In this document: piece by piece, positions 20,506 through 32,253 of the stretch
How the letters are laid out: each line of letters starts with the position of its first letter
Position numbering within the stretch: position 1 is the stretch's first letter
DNA from: Caenorhabditis remanei
Taxonomy: Eukaryota > Nematoda > Chromadorea > Rhabditida > Rhabditidae
Direction: 5' to 3'
DNA length: 64,000 bases
Assembly: GCF_010183535.1 (NCBI RefSeq)
Contig: NC_071328.1
Coordinates: 16,306,001-16,370,000 of the forward strand
Notes under the pieces: model-generated
Told to the model about the DNA's origin: nothing
What the model saw: the letters and a program-made list of their open reading frames with translations, nothing else
Database searches by the model: none
Made by a program: the position numbers and the translations under genes

Positions 20506-22259
20506 TCACTTAACCATGACGAAGAATGCTTTCCGTAGTTCAGCAGTTAGTTTATATTCAGGATCATGCACGAAGTTCATATCCATCTCATCTTCATCCA
20601 TGTTTTGACCTACAATTAATCTCTGATAGTCACGTATCATTTCACGAGACAATGGTTCATCTTGAAATATCATATGAAATGTCATTCCAATCGTAGCAAC
20701 TTTTCCATCGATTCTCGTAATATCCACTCCTCCATTCACTTTTACTTTGTATGTCTTGTTCCAGGGGTACCTGAATTATCTATTATCAACGAACAGTGTT
20801 AGAAGATTCTACATTTTTCTCTACAAGGGGATTTAAACATTGTGAATATGTTAGATATTGTCAATCTTGAATAGAAAGAATATATACTTTTTGTGCAGAT
20901 TTTTCCTGTGAAACTCACATATACTCCCTTCTAACAGTCCGAACATCTCTTATCTCTCCATCCAATCCTTCCAAAATAACTCTCCAATTCAACTTCTCTT
21001 TTGCACCAATTGAATAAAATTCCATTCGTTCATTAGTCTTCATTTCCTTCCAATTTTTCATGAATACATTCAAATCTCGATTAGTCAGAAATGTCTCTCC
21101 TCCACGCAAATAGACACAGTCCATTCTAATCAGGTGATCGAGATCCATGAATTTCTCACTTGACTGAAATCTCAGATCGTCCACTTTTCCATTGACTTTC
21201 AACATTATCTCATTCTCCCTGACTGTCATGGAGCGTTCAGTTTCATAGTAATTGTGTGGTAAATTCAAAACTCCAATATCCTTCTTCAAATTCTGCATAA
21301 ACCAGTTCAAAAAAAATTCATTGCTTTCTTTCAAACAGAATGCTGATAAGTATGGAATCTTAGATAACTTCTCATTGTGATTGATCCAATTCATGAATAG
21401 ATTGAGATTACTCGATTTCATTACTGGATCGATATATACACTCATTGTTCGAAATTCACAATCGAATATTTCCAGACAATGATCTATCAATTTTCCAATC
21501 GATTTTCCCGCATTCTTCGAGTAGATATCCAAATATCTTTCATTTTTGTATCTCTCGTAATTACGGAGACCCGGATACAGTCGGAAGTACCAGTGTTTAC
21601 TTATGCAGGACATTGGGTAGCCAAGGCTTACTTCATAATATTTGTATAATGCCAGATGTAGTCTCAAATATGGCATTTTGACCAAATTTGAGATTTCTTT
21701 CGCTTTCCGAGAGACTCTTGAGAATAGATATCTGAAAGAGTACAATTATAAAATATTGTCTCGGTGTTGACTTGGATTCATGAGTTTTGAATTTTATTCA
21801 CTTTGATAGAACAAGAGTAGGGATATATTTTTGTTGTTGGCAACCTTTCGGTAGCTAGCCATATTTTCGAGATATACCCGTTCTACCAACGTAGATAGAA
21901 ACGACGGAGAGAATACAGCTCACTTTCGCTTCTCTGCGTCTCTCATGTTTGGTGGATGCAATCGATAGAGGAGCTATTGAGAAGCTAGAGGAGCTATTGA
22001 GAAGTTGTTAACAGTTAAAGTGTAGAACAATATTTAATCTAGAAAATGCATGTAAATTCGACTCAGCTGAACAGCATAAAACCCTACGTTGGTATGTCAT
22101 TTTTTGGATTTAGGGTTGATGTTTTGCCAGACCTTTTTTCTACATTTATTGGTTAGTTGAAACTCACATTTCAATAGGATTCCAACACTTGACAACTTCA
22201 ATCAAAGCGAGACGTGGCAATCGGAGAAGAGGGAATTTTCGAGGTGGTCGGCGAGACAT
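20506..22259 (-). CDS. F-box / FBA_2-like protein, array gene 2
   Basis: Exons are 22168-22259, 20919-21731 and 20506-20770, giving 389 residues. The F-box is FPLLRLPRLALIEVVKCWNP plus YLFSRVSRKAKEISNLVK. The tail has LSAFCLKESNEFFLNWFMQN, LTNRDLNVFMKNW and, in the last exon, GGVDITRIDGKVATIGM. All splice sites are canonical and the frame is intact, so it is likely functional. The middle part of exon 2 is almost identical to genes 4 and 5. As for the other members, SCF substrate recruitment is the family-based expectation. Confidence 0.85.
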
Positions 22260-22326
22260 TGCTCAGCGAATGAAGAATGAATAGACTGTAGATGTAGAGT
22301 TGGATTAGGTGAGAATGGCACACGAC

Positions 22327-22346
22327 CATCTGCTATATGACAGATG
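22327..22346 (-). promoter_or_regulatory. conserved CATCTG/CAGATG palindrome upstream of F-box gene 2
   Basis: Same core as before gene 1, 68 nt before the ATG at 22259. It lies only about 50 nt from the left end of the mobile element at 22394, which separates it from more distal upstream sequence. Confidence 0.55.
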
Positions 22347-22393
22347 CTACTGGATAAAGACAGTCACTGCGACGACATCAAGACGTCTGGTAC

Positions 22394-23502
22394 AGTCACG
22401 GTCATAATCTTATTCCGCTAGGGTTTTTGAGCCCTAACTTCTTTCAAATAGGTCGGATTGTCCTGAAACTTTGAGGAAACATTTATTGTAAAGTTTTTGT
22501 CATATTTAACAAAAGTTCAGGATGAAAAATCATGTTTCACAAGTTTTATGTAAAATTTTCAAAAATCTCGAAAATTCGAGAAATCACATATTTTCATTTC
22601 CATGACCGGCGTATCGAAAATAGAGTATTTTATTAGTGTCTATGATAGTTTTTTAATGTAAACAGACTTGATGTTCATTTTTTGACCACTGGACCACTAC
22701 TCTTGGCTTGCTATCCATGTCTCCCGGGCTGTCAAAGTTTGGTAGTACTAATATACGGAGTTTTACACTTCAAACACCTGTAAAACTTGTATTTTTGTAC
22801 AAAACAGTATCAAAGTTTACCAATGTATTGGAAATAATGTGGAAAACATTCATGTAACATTTTTACCTCGATATAGACCCCTAAATAACAGTACTAGCCA
22901 TGAAGAATGCGACACTTGCAGTTTTCAGTTGAAAATTGTCAACTTTGTGGGTGTGACACGGCCTCCCTGAAAGCCTCACAATATCGATTGTTTATGGACT
23001 TTACAGAACAATTATAGAGCTTCATTTTTGTAGTTGACAACTTTTCTGTACGGGCACATCCTAAGAAGTTATCAATTGTCAAAGAAATTTCTCGCAATTT
23101 TTGCATTTTTTCAACGCTAAAAAGGTGAAATTTTTAACTGTTTACATTAACTGCCTGTAACTTCTTAGGATGTGCCCGTACAGAAAAGTTGTCAACTGCA
23201 AAAATGAAACTCTATGATTGTTCTGTAAAGTCCGTAAACAATCGATATTGTGAGACTATCAGGGAGGCCGTGCCACACCACAAAGTTGACAATTTTCAAC
23301 TGAAAACTGCAAGTGTCGCATTCTTCATGTGTCGCAAACTTTTACATAAAACTTGTGAAACATGATTTTTTACCTTGAACTTTCATTAAATATGACAAAA
23401 ACTTTACAATAAATGTTTCCTCAAAATTTCAGGACAATCCGACCTATTTGAAAGAAGTTAGGGCTCAAAAACCCTTGCGGAATAAGATTATGGCCGTGAC
23501 TG
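22394..23502. mobile_element. Tc1/mariner-like non-autonomous element with TA duplication
   Basis: The 1109-bp element starts CAGTCACGGTCATAATCTTA and ends with the complement (GATTATGGCCGTGACTG). It is flanked on both sides by TA. The long arms (at least 200 bp) pair, and inside is a second inverted repeat (about 22905-23075 with 23150-23335). No transposase frame is visible. The paralogous spacer beside gene 1 (near 20190) has the uninterrupted site GTACCTAATTACAAA with one TA, an independent empty-site proof of insertion. Confidence 0.8.
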
Positions 23503-23809
23503 TACCTAATTACAAAAAATAACTGTAGACGTGACAGTTATTAACAAGTTGCCAGCTACAAAAATGAAGTTTTACTGGCGAGTTACAAAAAAAAACGTTG
23601 TAGTGAAAACTAGTGTGTGAAATGAGACACAAGTTAAAGGTCTCCAAGTTGACTGTTCTTATAACGGTAATAACTAAAAAAGTTTGAAAAGACGACACGA
23701 GTCTTGGAACCTGTAACCATAATACGACGTAAGGAAAAATAGTTTATTAAATATCATCTTTGATGCAAACATTATTAGTCGTAGTTTTTGTGATAATAGA
23801 AAGTAGAAG

Positions 23810-25337
23810 TCACTTAACCATGACGAAGAATGCTTTCCGTAGTTCAGCAGTTAGTTTATATTCCGGATCATGCACAAAATTCATATCCATCTCTTCTCTT
23901 TCCATGTTTTGAATCAATCTCTGATAGTCTCTTATCATTTCACGAGACAATGGTTCATCTTGATATATCATATGGAATGTCATTCCAATTGTGGCAACTT
24001 TTCCATCGGTTCTGGTGATATCCACTCCTCCATTCACTTTTAATTTGTATGTCTTGTTCCAGGGGTATCTCAAAATGGAAACTTTGGATATAATTTAGGC
24101 ATTAGGCATCCGAAAAGTAGAAACAATCTTTTATAAAGGATGTCCTGCGAAACTCACGTATATTCCCGTCTAACAGTCCGAACATCTCTTATCTCTCCAT
24201 CCAATCCTTCTAAAATGACTCTCCAATTCAACTTCTCTTTTGCAATAATTGAATAAAATTCCATTCGTTCATTAGTCTTCATTTCCTTCCAACTTTTCAT
24301 GAATACATTCAAATCTCGATTCGTTAAAGTTGTCTCTCCTCCACGCATATAGACACAGTCCATTCTAATCAGGTAATCGAGATCCACAAATTTCTCTCTT
24401 GACTGAAATCTCAGATCGTCCACTTTTCCATTGACTCTCAACATTATCTCACTCCCTCTGACTTTCATGGAGCGTTCAGTTTCATAGTAATATTGGGGTA
24501 AATCCAAAACTCCAATATCCTTCTTTAAATTCTGCATAAACCAGTTCAAATAGAGTTGATTGCCTTCTTTCAAACAGAATGCTGATAAGTATGGAATCTT
24601 AGATAACTTCTCATTGTGATTGATCCAATTCATGAATACATTAAGATTACTCGATTTCATAATAGGGTAGATAAATGCCCTCATTGTTCGAAATTCACAA
24701 CCGAATATTTCCAGACAATGATCTATCAATTTTCCAACCGATTTTCCCGCATTCTTTGAGTAGATATCCAAATATCTTTCATTTTTGTATCTCTCGTAAT
24801 TACGGAGACCTGGATAAAGTCGGAAGTACCAGTTTTTACTCATGCAGGACGCTGGGTAGCCCAGGTTTACTTCGTAACAATTGTATACTGTAAGTCCTAG
24901 TTTCAAACATGGTATTTTGACCAGCTTCGAGATTTCCTTAGTTTTCCGAGAGACTCTTGAGAAGAGGTATCTGAAAGAGTACAAATGTTCAAAAGATTGT
25001 CACGAGGTTGGCTTTGATTCAAGAGACTTTAATTTAATTCCCTTTTATAGAACATAGTTTCATTTTTAGAGCCCCACTTTCGAGACATACACGTTCTAAT
25101 GTGGGCTCTCAGTGAAAAAGACGGGGAGAGTACAGCACATTTTCCTTTCTCTGCGTCTCTCATACTTGGTAGAGGCAATCGATATTATAACGGTAGTATC
25201 TTGAGCTAGTGGAGCTATTGGAATGACAGCAAAAATAAAACTTACATTTCAATAGGATTCCAACACTTGACAACTTCAATCAAAGCGAGACGTGGCAAAC
25301 GGAGAAGAGGGAATTTTCGAAGTGGTCGACGAGACAT
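23810..25337 (-). CDS. F-box / FBA_2-like protein, array gene 3
   Basis: Exons are 25246-25337, 24158-24970 and 23810-24068, giving 387 residues. The F-box is FPLLRLPRLALIEVVKCWNP with YLFSRVSRKTKEISKLVK. The tail carries LTNRDLNVFMKSW and GGVDITRTDGKVATIGM. The frame is intact with canonical splice sites. The intron between exons 1 and 2 is the shortest in the array because much of the degraded foldback element is gone. The 5' third of exon 2 (LTVYNCYEVNLGYPASCMSK) resembles gene 4. Confidence 0.85.
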
Positions 25338-25404
25338 TGCTCAGCAAATGAAGAATGAATAGACTGTAGATGCACAGTTGGATTAGGTGAGAATGTCTCA
25401 CGAC

Positions 25405-25424
25405 CATCTGCTATAAGACAGATG
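25405..25424 (-). promoter_or_regulatory. conserved CATCTG/CAGATG palindrome upstream of F-box gene 3
   Basis: The 20-nt element lies 68 nt before the ATG at 25337. Its centre differs by one base from genes 1 and 2, while the two CATCTG/CAGATG halves are unchanged. Confidence 0.55.
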
Positions 25425-25738
25425 CTACTGGATAAAGACAGTCACTGCGATTGACCGAGACGGTTTGTACATAATTACAAACAAATAACTGAAGGCGTGA
25501 CAGTTATTAAAACGTTGCCAACGACAAAAATGAAGTTCTACTTTCGTGGTACAAGACAAAGTTATAATGAGAACTAGTCTGTGAATATAGGCACCAGAAA
25601 AAGGTTTCCAAGTTGACTGTTTTCAGACGGATAATAAAAATAAAAAGACATTTGGAAAAGAGTGCAAATAATTTATTAAATATCATCTTTATTGCAAACA
25701 TTATTAGTCGTAGTTTTTGTGATAATAGAAACCAGAAG

Positions 25739-27665
25739 TCACTTAACCATGACGAAGAATGCTTTCCGTACTTCGGCCGTTAGTTTATATTCTTCGTCAT
25801 GCACGAAGTTCATATCCATCTCTTGTCCATCAATGTTTTGACCAACAATCAATCTCTGATAGTCTCTTATCATTTCACGAGAAAATGGTTCATTTCCAAA
25901 TATCATATGAAATGCCATTCCGATAGTGGCAACTTTTCCATCGGTTCTCGTGACATCCACTCCTCCATTCACTTTGAATATTTGTGTCTTGTTCCAGGGG
26001 GATCTGAATTTTCTATAATCGGGGGAACTAAACATTGTAAATTTGTTAGATATTGTCAATCTTGAATAGAAAGAATATATACTTTTTGTGCAGATTTTTT
26101 CTGTGATAAACTCACTTATACTCCCGTCTAACAGTCCGAACATCTCTTATCTCTGGATCCAATCCTTCCAAAATAACTCTCCAATCCAAGTTCTCTTTCG
26201 CATCAAATGAATAAAATTTCATTCGTTCGTTAGCCTTCATTTCCTTCCAACTTTTCATGAATACATTCAAATCTCGATTAGTCAGAAATGTCTCTCCTCC
26301 ACGCAAATAGACACAGTCCATTCTAATCAGGTGATCGAGATCCATGAATTTCTCACTTGACTGAAATCTCAGATCGTCCACTTTTCCATTGACTCTCAAC
26401 ATTTTCTCATTCTCCCTGACTGTCATGGAGCGTTCAGTTTCATAGTAATTGTGTGGTAAATTCAAAACTCCAATATCCTTCTTCAAATTCTGCATAAACC
26501 AGTTCAAAAAAAATTCATTGCTTTCTTTCAAACAGAATGCTGATAAGTATGGAATCTTAGATAACTTCTCATTGTGATTGATCCAATTCATGAATACATT
26601 GAGATTACTCGATTTCATAATAGGATCGATATATACACGCATCCCTCGAAATTCACAATAGAATATTTCCAGACAATGATCTATCAATTTTCCTACCGAT
26701 TTTCCCGCATTCTTTGAGTATATATCCAAATTTCTTTCATTTTTGTATTTCTCATAATTACGGAGTCCTGGATACAGTCGGAAGTACCAGTGTTTACTCA
26801 TGCAGGACGCTGGGTAGCCCATGCTTACTTCGTAACAATTGTATACTGTAAGTTCTAGATTCAAATTTGGTATTTTGACCAACTTTGAGATTTCCTTAGT
26901 CTTCCGAGAGACTCTTGAGAAGAGGTATCTGAAAGAGTACAATTGTTCTAATGCACCTATTCACGAAGAAAAAGTGCGAATTGAAATGCCACATTTTGCA
27001 TTTTAATGCTATTCACGAATGCACTTTAATGTGCATAAAAAACACTTTAATTCGAATTAATCTGTATTAAAAAGCGAATTAAAGCGCACATCGTGGCGAG
27101 ATATCTTAATTAAAATGGTTGGCTTTGATTCAAGAGACTTTAATTTAATTCACTTTTGTAGAACATGGCTTCATTTTTGTAGTTGACAATATTTCGGCAG
27201 ATCTGCCAACTTTCGAAAGGTACGCTTTCTAGGGTGTGACTTCAGTAGAAGAGACGGAGAGACGGAGAGAGTACAGCGCACTTGCATTTCTCTGCGTCTC
27301 TCATGTTTCGTAGACGCAATCGATATCCTTATTAGAACGGTAGTATAATGATAGCTAGAGGAACTATTGAACCGTTATTAACAGGAATCTTTTGAGCAAT
27401 ATTTGACCTACAAAACACATTCAAACTCAAATAGCACATAATACACTATGGGATGTGAAACTTTCTAGTTTTTGGGGGTGTAGTATAGCGAATATTAAGT
27501 TTACATATTTTCAAATATGCCGATAAAAAAAGTCTAGGTCCGGATTTTTCTATTCAGAAAGACTAAAACTCACATTTCAATAGGATTCCAACACTTGATG
27601 ACTTCAATCAAAGCGAGACGTGGCAAACGGAGAAAAGGGAATTTTCGAGGTGGTCGACGAGACAT
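25739..27665 (-). CDS. F-box / FBA_2-like protein, array gene 4 (mosaic)
   Basis: Exons are 27574-27665, 26116-26928 and 25739-26003, giving 389 residues with canonical splice sites and an open frame. F-box: FPFLRLPRLALIEVIKCWNP plus YLFSRVSRKTKEISKLVK. Tail: LTNRDLNVFMKSW and GGVDVTRTDGKVATIGM. The N-terminal part of exon 2 (LTVYNCYEVSMGYPASCMSK, KSVGKLIDHC) follows gene 3. From KESNEFFLNWFMQN onward it follows gene 2. This mosaic pattern points to gene conversion or unequal crossing-over. Intron 1 carries an additional A/T-rich insertion (26949-27116). Confidence 0.85.
26949..27116. repeat. A/T-rich insertion in intron 1 of F-box gene 4
   Basis: About 168 bp absent from the otherwise alignable intron of gene 3. 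It contains repeated TATTCACGA and inverted AATGCACTTTAA/TTAAAGTGCAT-like words. No clear terminal repeat or target duplication was identified. Confidence 0.45.
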
Positions 27666-28357
27666 TGCTCAGCGAAAGAAGAATGAATAGAGTGGAGGCA
27701 ATGACTGTTTTGGATTAGGTGGGGGGGATCATCTGCTGTATGGCAGATGGTACGAGCGATGGCACTTCAAGAAGCCGTTACTCAATTAGTCTGCAGTGAT
27801 GAAACAGTCGTCTTATATGTACAGTAAAATCGGTTAAAAATTTTTACACTAAACTTGATAGTTTTGTAGATTGATAAAGAACGGCTATTTACCGGCAAGT
27901 TACCGGAAATTTTGTCTTGTTCACGATAACGGACATTTTGCAACCGGATGATTTGAAACCAGGCGACTATTGTTTCCTTTTTTCCTTCAGAATTATGATC
28001 ATCATTATACTTGTCAAGGGCCGGACCGGTCTCTTTTCTCAAAACTTCCAGCCCGGCCCGATAATGGCTAAACACGCTTACAAAGACAACATGAGTCTTG
28101 CAACCGTGTCATACTAAAACTGGCAAAGTATATAAGAAACGAAAAATACAGATAAATCAGACATTTCTCTAGAAACTTCCGGTAGAGCGAAATTGTATTT
28201 ACCGTGCTATGTTCACTGTGAATCGCAGTCAATAAGCATACAGTAAATTACTCATTATAACAACAATAAGACATTTGGAAAAGGGTGCAAATAATTTATT
28301 AGATATCATATTTGATGCAAACATTACATGTTGTATTGTGATAATAGAAACCAGAAG
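27666..28357. other. spacer between F-box genes 4 and 5 with unrelated insert
   Basis: Besides the palindromic element near 27730, this spacer holds a segment not found beside the other genes (about 27800-28250). It includes GGGCCGGACCGGTCTC and, after a gap, CAGCCCGGCCCG, a GC-rich partial inverted repeat. No coding evidence. Confidence 0.4.
27730..27749 (-). promoter_or_regulatory. conserved CATCTG/CAGATG palindrome upstream of F-box gene 4
   Basis: A 20-nt element 65 nt before the ATG at 27665. The spacer between halves has changed (CTGTATGG on the plus strand) but both halves and their separation are kept. Confidence 0.55.
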
Positions 28358-29906
28358 TCACTTAACCATGACGAAGAATGCCTTCCGTTGTTCAGCAGTT
28401 AGTTTATATTCCGGATCATGCACGAAGTTCATATCCATCTCTTGTTCATCCATGTTTTGAATCAATCTCTGATAGTCACGTATCATTTCACGAGACAACG
28501 GTTCATCTTGAAATATCATATGAAATGTCATTCCAATTGTGGCAACTTTTCCATCGGTTCTCGTAATATCCACTCCTCCATTCACTTTGAATATTTGCGT
28601 GCCGTTCCAAGGGGACCTAAAAATGGAAACTTTGGATATAATTTAGGCATTAGGCATCCGAATAGTAGAAATAATATTTTATGAAGGATATTTCCTGTGA
28701 AACTCACGTATATTCCCGTCTAACTGTGCGAACATCTCTTATCTCTCCATCCAATCCTTCCAAAATGACTCTCCAATTCAACTTCTCCGCCGCATAAAAA
28801 AAATACAATCCCATTCGCTCGTTAGCCTTCATTTCCTTCCAATTCTTCATAAATACATTCAAATCTCGATTAGTCAGAAATGTCTCTCCTCCACTCATAT
28901 AGACGCAGTCCATTCTAATCAGATGGTCGAGATCCATGAATTTCTCACTTGACTGAAATCTCAGATCGTCCACTTTTCCATTGACTTTCAACATTATCTC
29001 ATTCTCCCTGACTGTCATGGAGCGTTCAGTTTCATAGTAATTGTGTGGTAAATTCAAAACTCCAATATCCTTCTTCAAATTCTGCATAAACCAGTTCAAA
29101 AAAAATTCATTGCTTTCTTTCAAACTGAATGCTTTTAAGAATGGAATCTTAGATAACTTCTCATTGTGATTGATCCAATTCATGAATACATTGAGATTAC
29201 TCGATTTCATTACTGGATCGATATATACACTCATTGAACGAAATTCACAATCGAATATTTCCAGACAATGATCTATCAATTTTCCAATCGATTTCCCCGC
29301 ATTCTTTGAGTAGATATCCAAATATCTTTCATTTTTGTATCTCTCGTAATTACGGAGACCCGGATACAGTTGGAAGAACCAGTGTTTACTCATGCATTAC
29401 ATTGGGTAGCCCAGGCTTACTTCATAATATTTGTATAATGCCAGATGTAGTCTCAAATTTGGTATTTTGATCAACTTCGAGATTTCCTTAGTCATCCGAG
29501 AGACTCTTGAGAAGAGGTATCTGAAAGAGTAATATTGTTTGAATGATAGTCACGGGGTTGACTCAGTTTCACGTTTAGGATTCAATTCACTTTTGCTGAA
29601 CAAGAATGGGGTTTCTAGCCTTTATTGGAGTATCTTGATAGCAAGAGGATCAAACGTTGTTAACAGCAAAAATGTAGAACAATATTTAATCTACAAAATG
29701 CATGTAAATTCAACTCAACTAAACAGCATAAATAACTATTTTGGTATTTCATTTTTTGGATTTAGGGTTGATGTTTGGACAGCACTTTTTCTACATTTAT
29801 GGGTGGAAACTCACATTTCAATAGGATTCCAACACTTGACAACTTCAATCAAAGCGAGACGTGGTAAACGGAAAAGAGGGAATTTTCGAGGTGGTCGACG
29901 AGACAT
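28358..29906 (-). pseudogene. F-box / FBA_2-like array gene 5, in-frame stop
   Basis: Exons are 29815-29906, 28708-29520 and 28358-28616, with normal splice signals and the family length. At codon 72 a TAA (complement of 29397-29399) replaces the serine codon TCC of gene 2. The context is GYPM-stop-CMSKHW. Everything after it is open: KESNEFFLNWFMQN, LTNRDLNVFMKNW and GGVDITRTDGKVATIGM. The F-box helix also shows a change (SRMTKE for SRKTKE). It is most likely a recent pseudogene; a sequencing error or restart at the following ATG (losing the F-box) are alternatives. Confidence 0.75.
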
Positions 29907-29972
29907 TGCTCAAGGAATGAAGAATGAATAGACTGTAGATGTACAGTTGGATTAGGTGAGAATGTCACACGA

Positions 29973-29992
29973 CCATCTGCTATATGACAGAT
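29973..29992 (-). promoter_or_regulatory. conserved CATCTG/CAGATG palindrome upstream of F-box gene 5
   Basis: Identical core to genes 1, 2 and 6, 67 nt before the ATG at 29906. It is retained although the gene is broken, in line with recent loss. Confidence 0.5.
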
Positions 29993-30308
29993 GCTACTGG
30001 ATAAAGACGGCCACTGCGACTGACGAAGACGTCGTGTAACTGCCAATTACAAAAAATAACTGAAGGCGTGACAGTTATTAAAACGTCGCCAACTACAAAA
30101 ATGAAGATCTACTTTTGTGGTACAAGACAAAGTTATAATGAGAACTAGTCTGTGAATATAGGCACCAGAAAAGGTCTCGAAGTTGACTGTTTTTAGACTG
30201 ATCATAAAAATAAAAAGACATTTGTTAAAAGGAGCTAATAATTTATTAAATATCATCTTTGATGCAATCATTATAAGTCGTAGTTTTTGTGATAATAGAA
30301 ACCAGAAG

Positions 30309-31991
30309 TCACTTAACCATGACGAAGAATTCTTTCCGGTGTTCAGCAGTTAGTTTATATTCCGGATCATGCACAAAGTTCATATCCATCTCTTGTCCAT
30401 CCATGTTTTGACCTTCAATCAATCTCTGATAGTCTCTTATCATTTCACGAGACAATGGTTCATCTTCAAATATCATATGAAATGTCATTCCAATCGTAGC
30501 AACTTTTCCATCGGTTCTCGTAATATCAACTCCCCCATTCACTTTGTATACTTGCTCCCAGGGGGATCTCAAAATAGAAACTTTGGAAATAATTTAGAAA
30601 TTAGACATCCGAATAATAGAAGTAATCATTTTTGAAGGATGTTTTCCCTGATAAACTCACGTATATTCCCGTCTAACAGTCCGAACATCTCTTATCTCTC
30701 CATCCAATCCTTCTAAAATGATCGACCAATCCAAGTTATCTTTCACATGAATTAAATAAAATCCCATTCGTTCGTTAGCCTTCATTTCCTTCCAATTCTT
30801 CATGAATACATTTAAATCTCGATTTGTCAGAGACCCTCCTACATCCATATAGACACAGTCCATTCTAATCAGATGGTCGAGATCTATGAGTTTCTCTCTT
30901 GAATACAAAGTCAGATTGTCCACTTTTCTATTCACCTTCCACACATAGTGACATCGCCCTAAATCCAAAATTCCAATATCCTTCTTCAAATTCTTCATAA
31001 ACCAGTTCAAATATAATTGATAGCCTTTTTCTTCGCTGCCTACGTATAGGTATGGAATCTTAGTTAATTTCTCGTGTTGATTGATCCAATTCATGAATAC
31101 ATTGAGATTACTCGATTTCATAATAGGATCGATACTCACACGCATCCCTCCAAATTCACATTTGAATATTTCCAGACAATGATCTATCAATTTTCCAATC
31201 GATTTTCCCGCATTCTTTGAGTATATATCCAAATTTCTTTCAGTTCTGTATCTCTCGTAATTACGGAGACCTGGATACAATAGGAAGTACCAATGTTTAC
31301 TTGAGCTGCAAGATGCGCCAAGGTTCACTTGGTAGCATTCGAATACTCTCAGATATAGTTCCAAATATGGTATTTTAACCAACTTCGAGATTTCCTTAGT
31401 TTTTCGAGAGACTCTTGAAAAGAGGTATCTGAAAGAGTACAATTGTTCAAAAGATTGTCATAGGGTTGACTTGGATTCATGAGTTTTGAATTTTATTCAC
31501 TTTTGTAGAACAATAATATGGTTTCATTTTTGAAGTTGACAATCTTTCGGTAGATCCGCCGACTTTCGAAAGGTACGCTGTGACTTCAGTAGAAGAGACG
31601 GAGAGACGGAGAGAATACAGCACACTTTTGTTTCTCTGCGTCTCTCAAGTTTGGTATTAAAACGGTAGTATAATGATAGCTAGAGGAACTATTGAACCGT
31701 TGTTAACAGGAATCTTTTGAGCCATATTTGAGCTACAAAACACATTCAAACTCAAGAAGCGCATAATACACTACGACAGGATGTGAAACTTTCTAGTTTT
31801 TGTTGTGTAGTATAGCGAATATTACGTTTACATATCTTCAAATATGCCGATAAAAAAGTCTAGGTCCGGATTTTTCTATTCAGAAAGACTAAAACTCACA
31901 TTTCAATAGGATTCCAACACTTGACAACTTCAATCAAAGCGAGACGTGGCAATCGGAGAAGAGGGATTTTTCGAGGTGGTCGGCGAGACAT
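30309..31991 (-). CDS. F-box / FBA_2-like protein, array gene 6 (short form)
   Basis: Exons are 31900-31991, 30661-31428 and 30309-30567, giving 372 residues. F-box: IPLLRLPRLALIEVVKCWNP plus YLFSRVSRKTKEISKLVK. The tail has LTNRDLNVFMKNW and GGVDITRTDGKVATIGM. Compared with genes 1-5 it lacks 15 residues in exon 2 (the ETERSM... segment after KDIGIL), a clean in-frame deletion shared with gene 7. It has its own ligand-region sequence (SSCSSSKHWYFLLYPGLRN-like). The frame is intact; function as for the family. Confidence 0.83.
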
Positions 31992-32058
31992 TGCTCAATG
32001 AAAGAAGAATGAATAGACTGTAGATGTACAGTTGGATTAGGTGAGAATGTCACACGAC

Positions 32059-32078
32059 CATCTGCTATATGACAGATG
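32059..32078 (-). promoter_or_regulatory. conserved CATCTG/CAGATG palindrome upstream of F-box gene 6
   Basis: A 20-nt element identical in core to gene 1, 68 nt before the ATG at 31991. Confidence 0.55.
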
Positions 32079-32253
32079 CTACTGGATAAAGACAGTCACT
32101 GCGATTGACCAAGACGTCTTGTTAATGAATTTACAGTAAATTAATCACCGTAACAATAATAAGACATCAGGGAAAAGTGCAAATAATTTATTAAATATCA
32201 TTTTTGATGCAAACATTACATGTTGTATTTTTTGTGATAATAGAAACCAGAAG

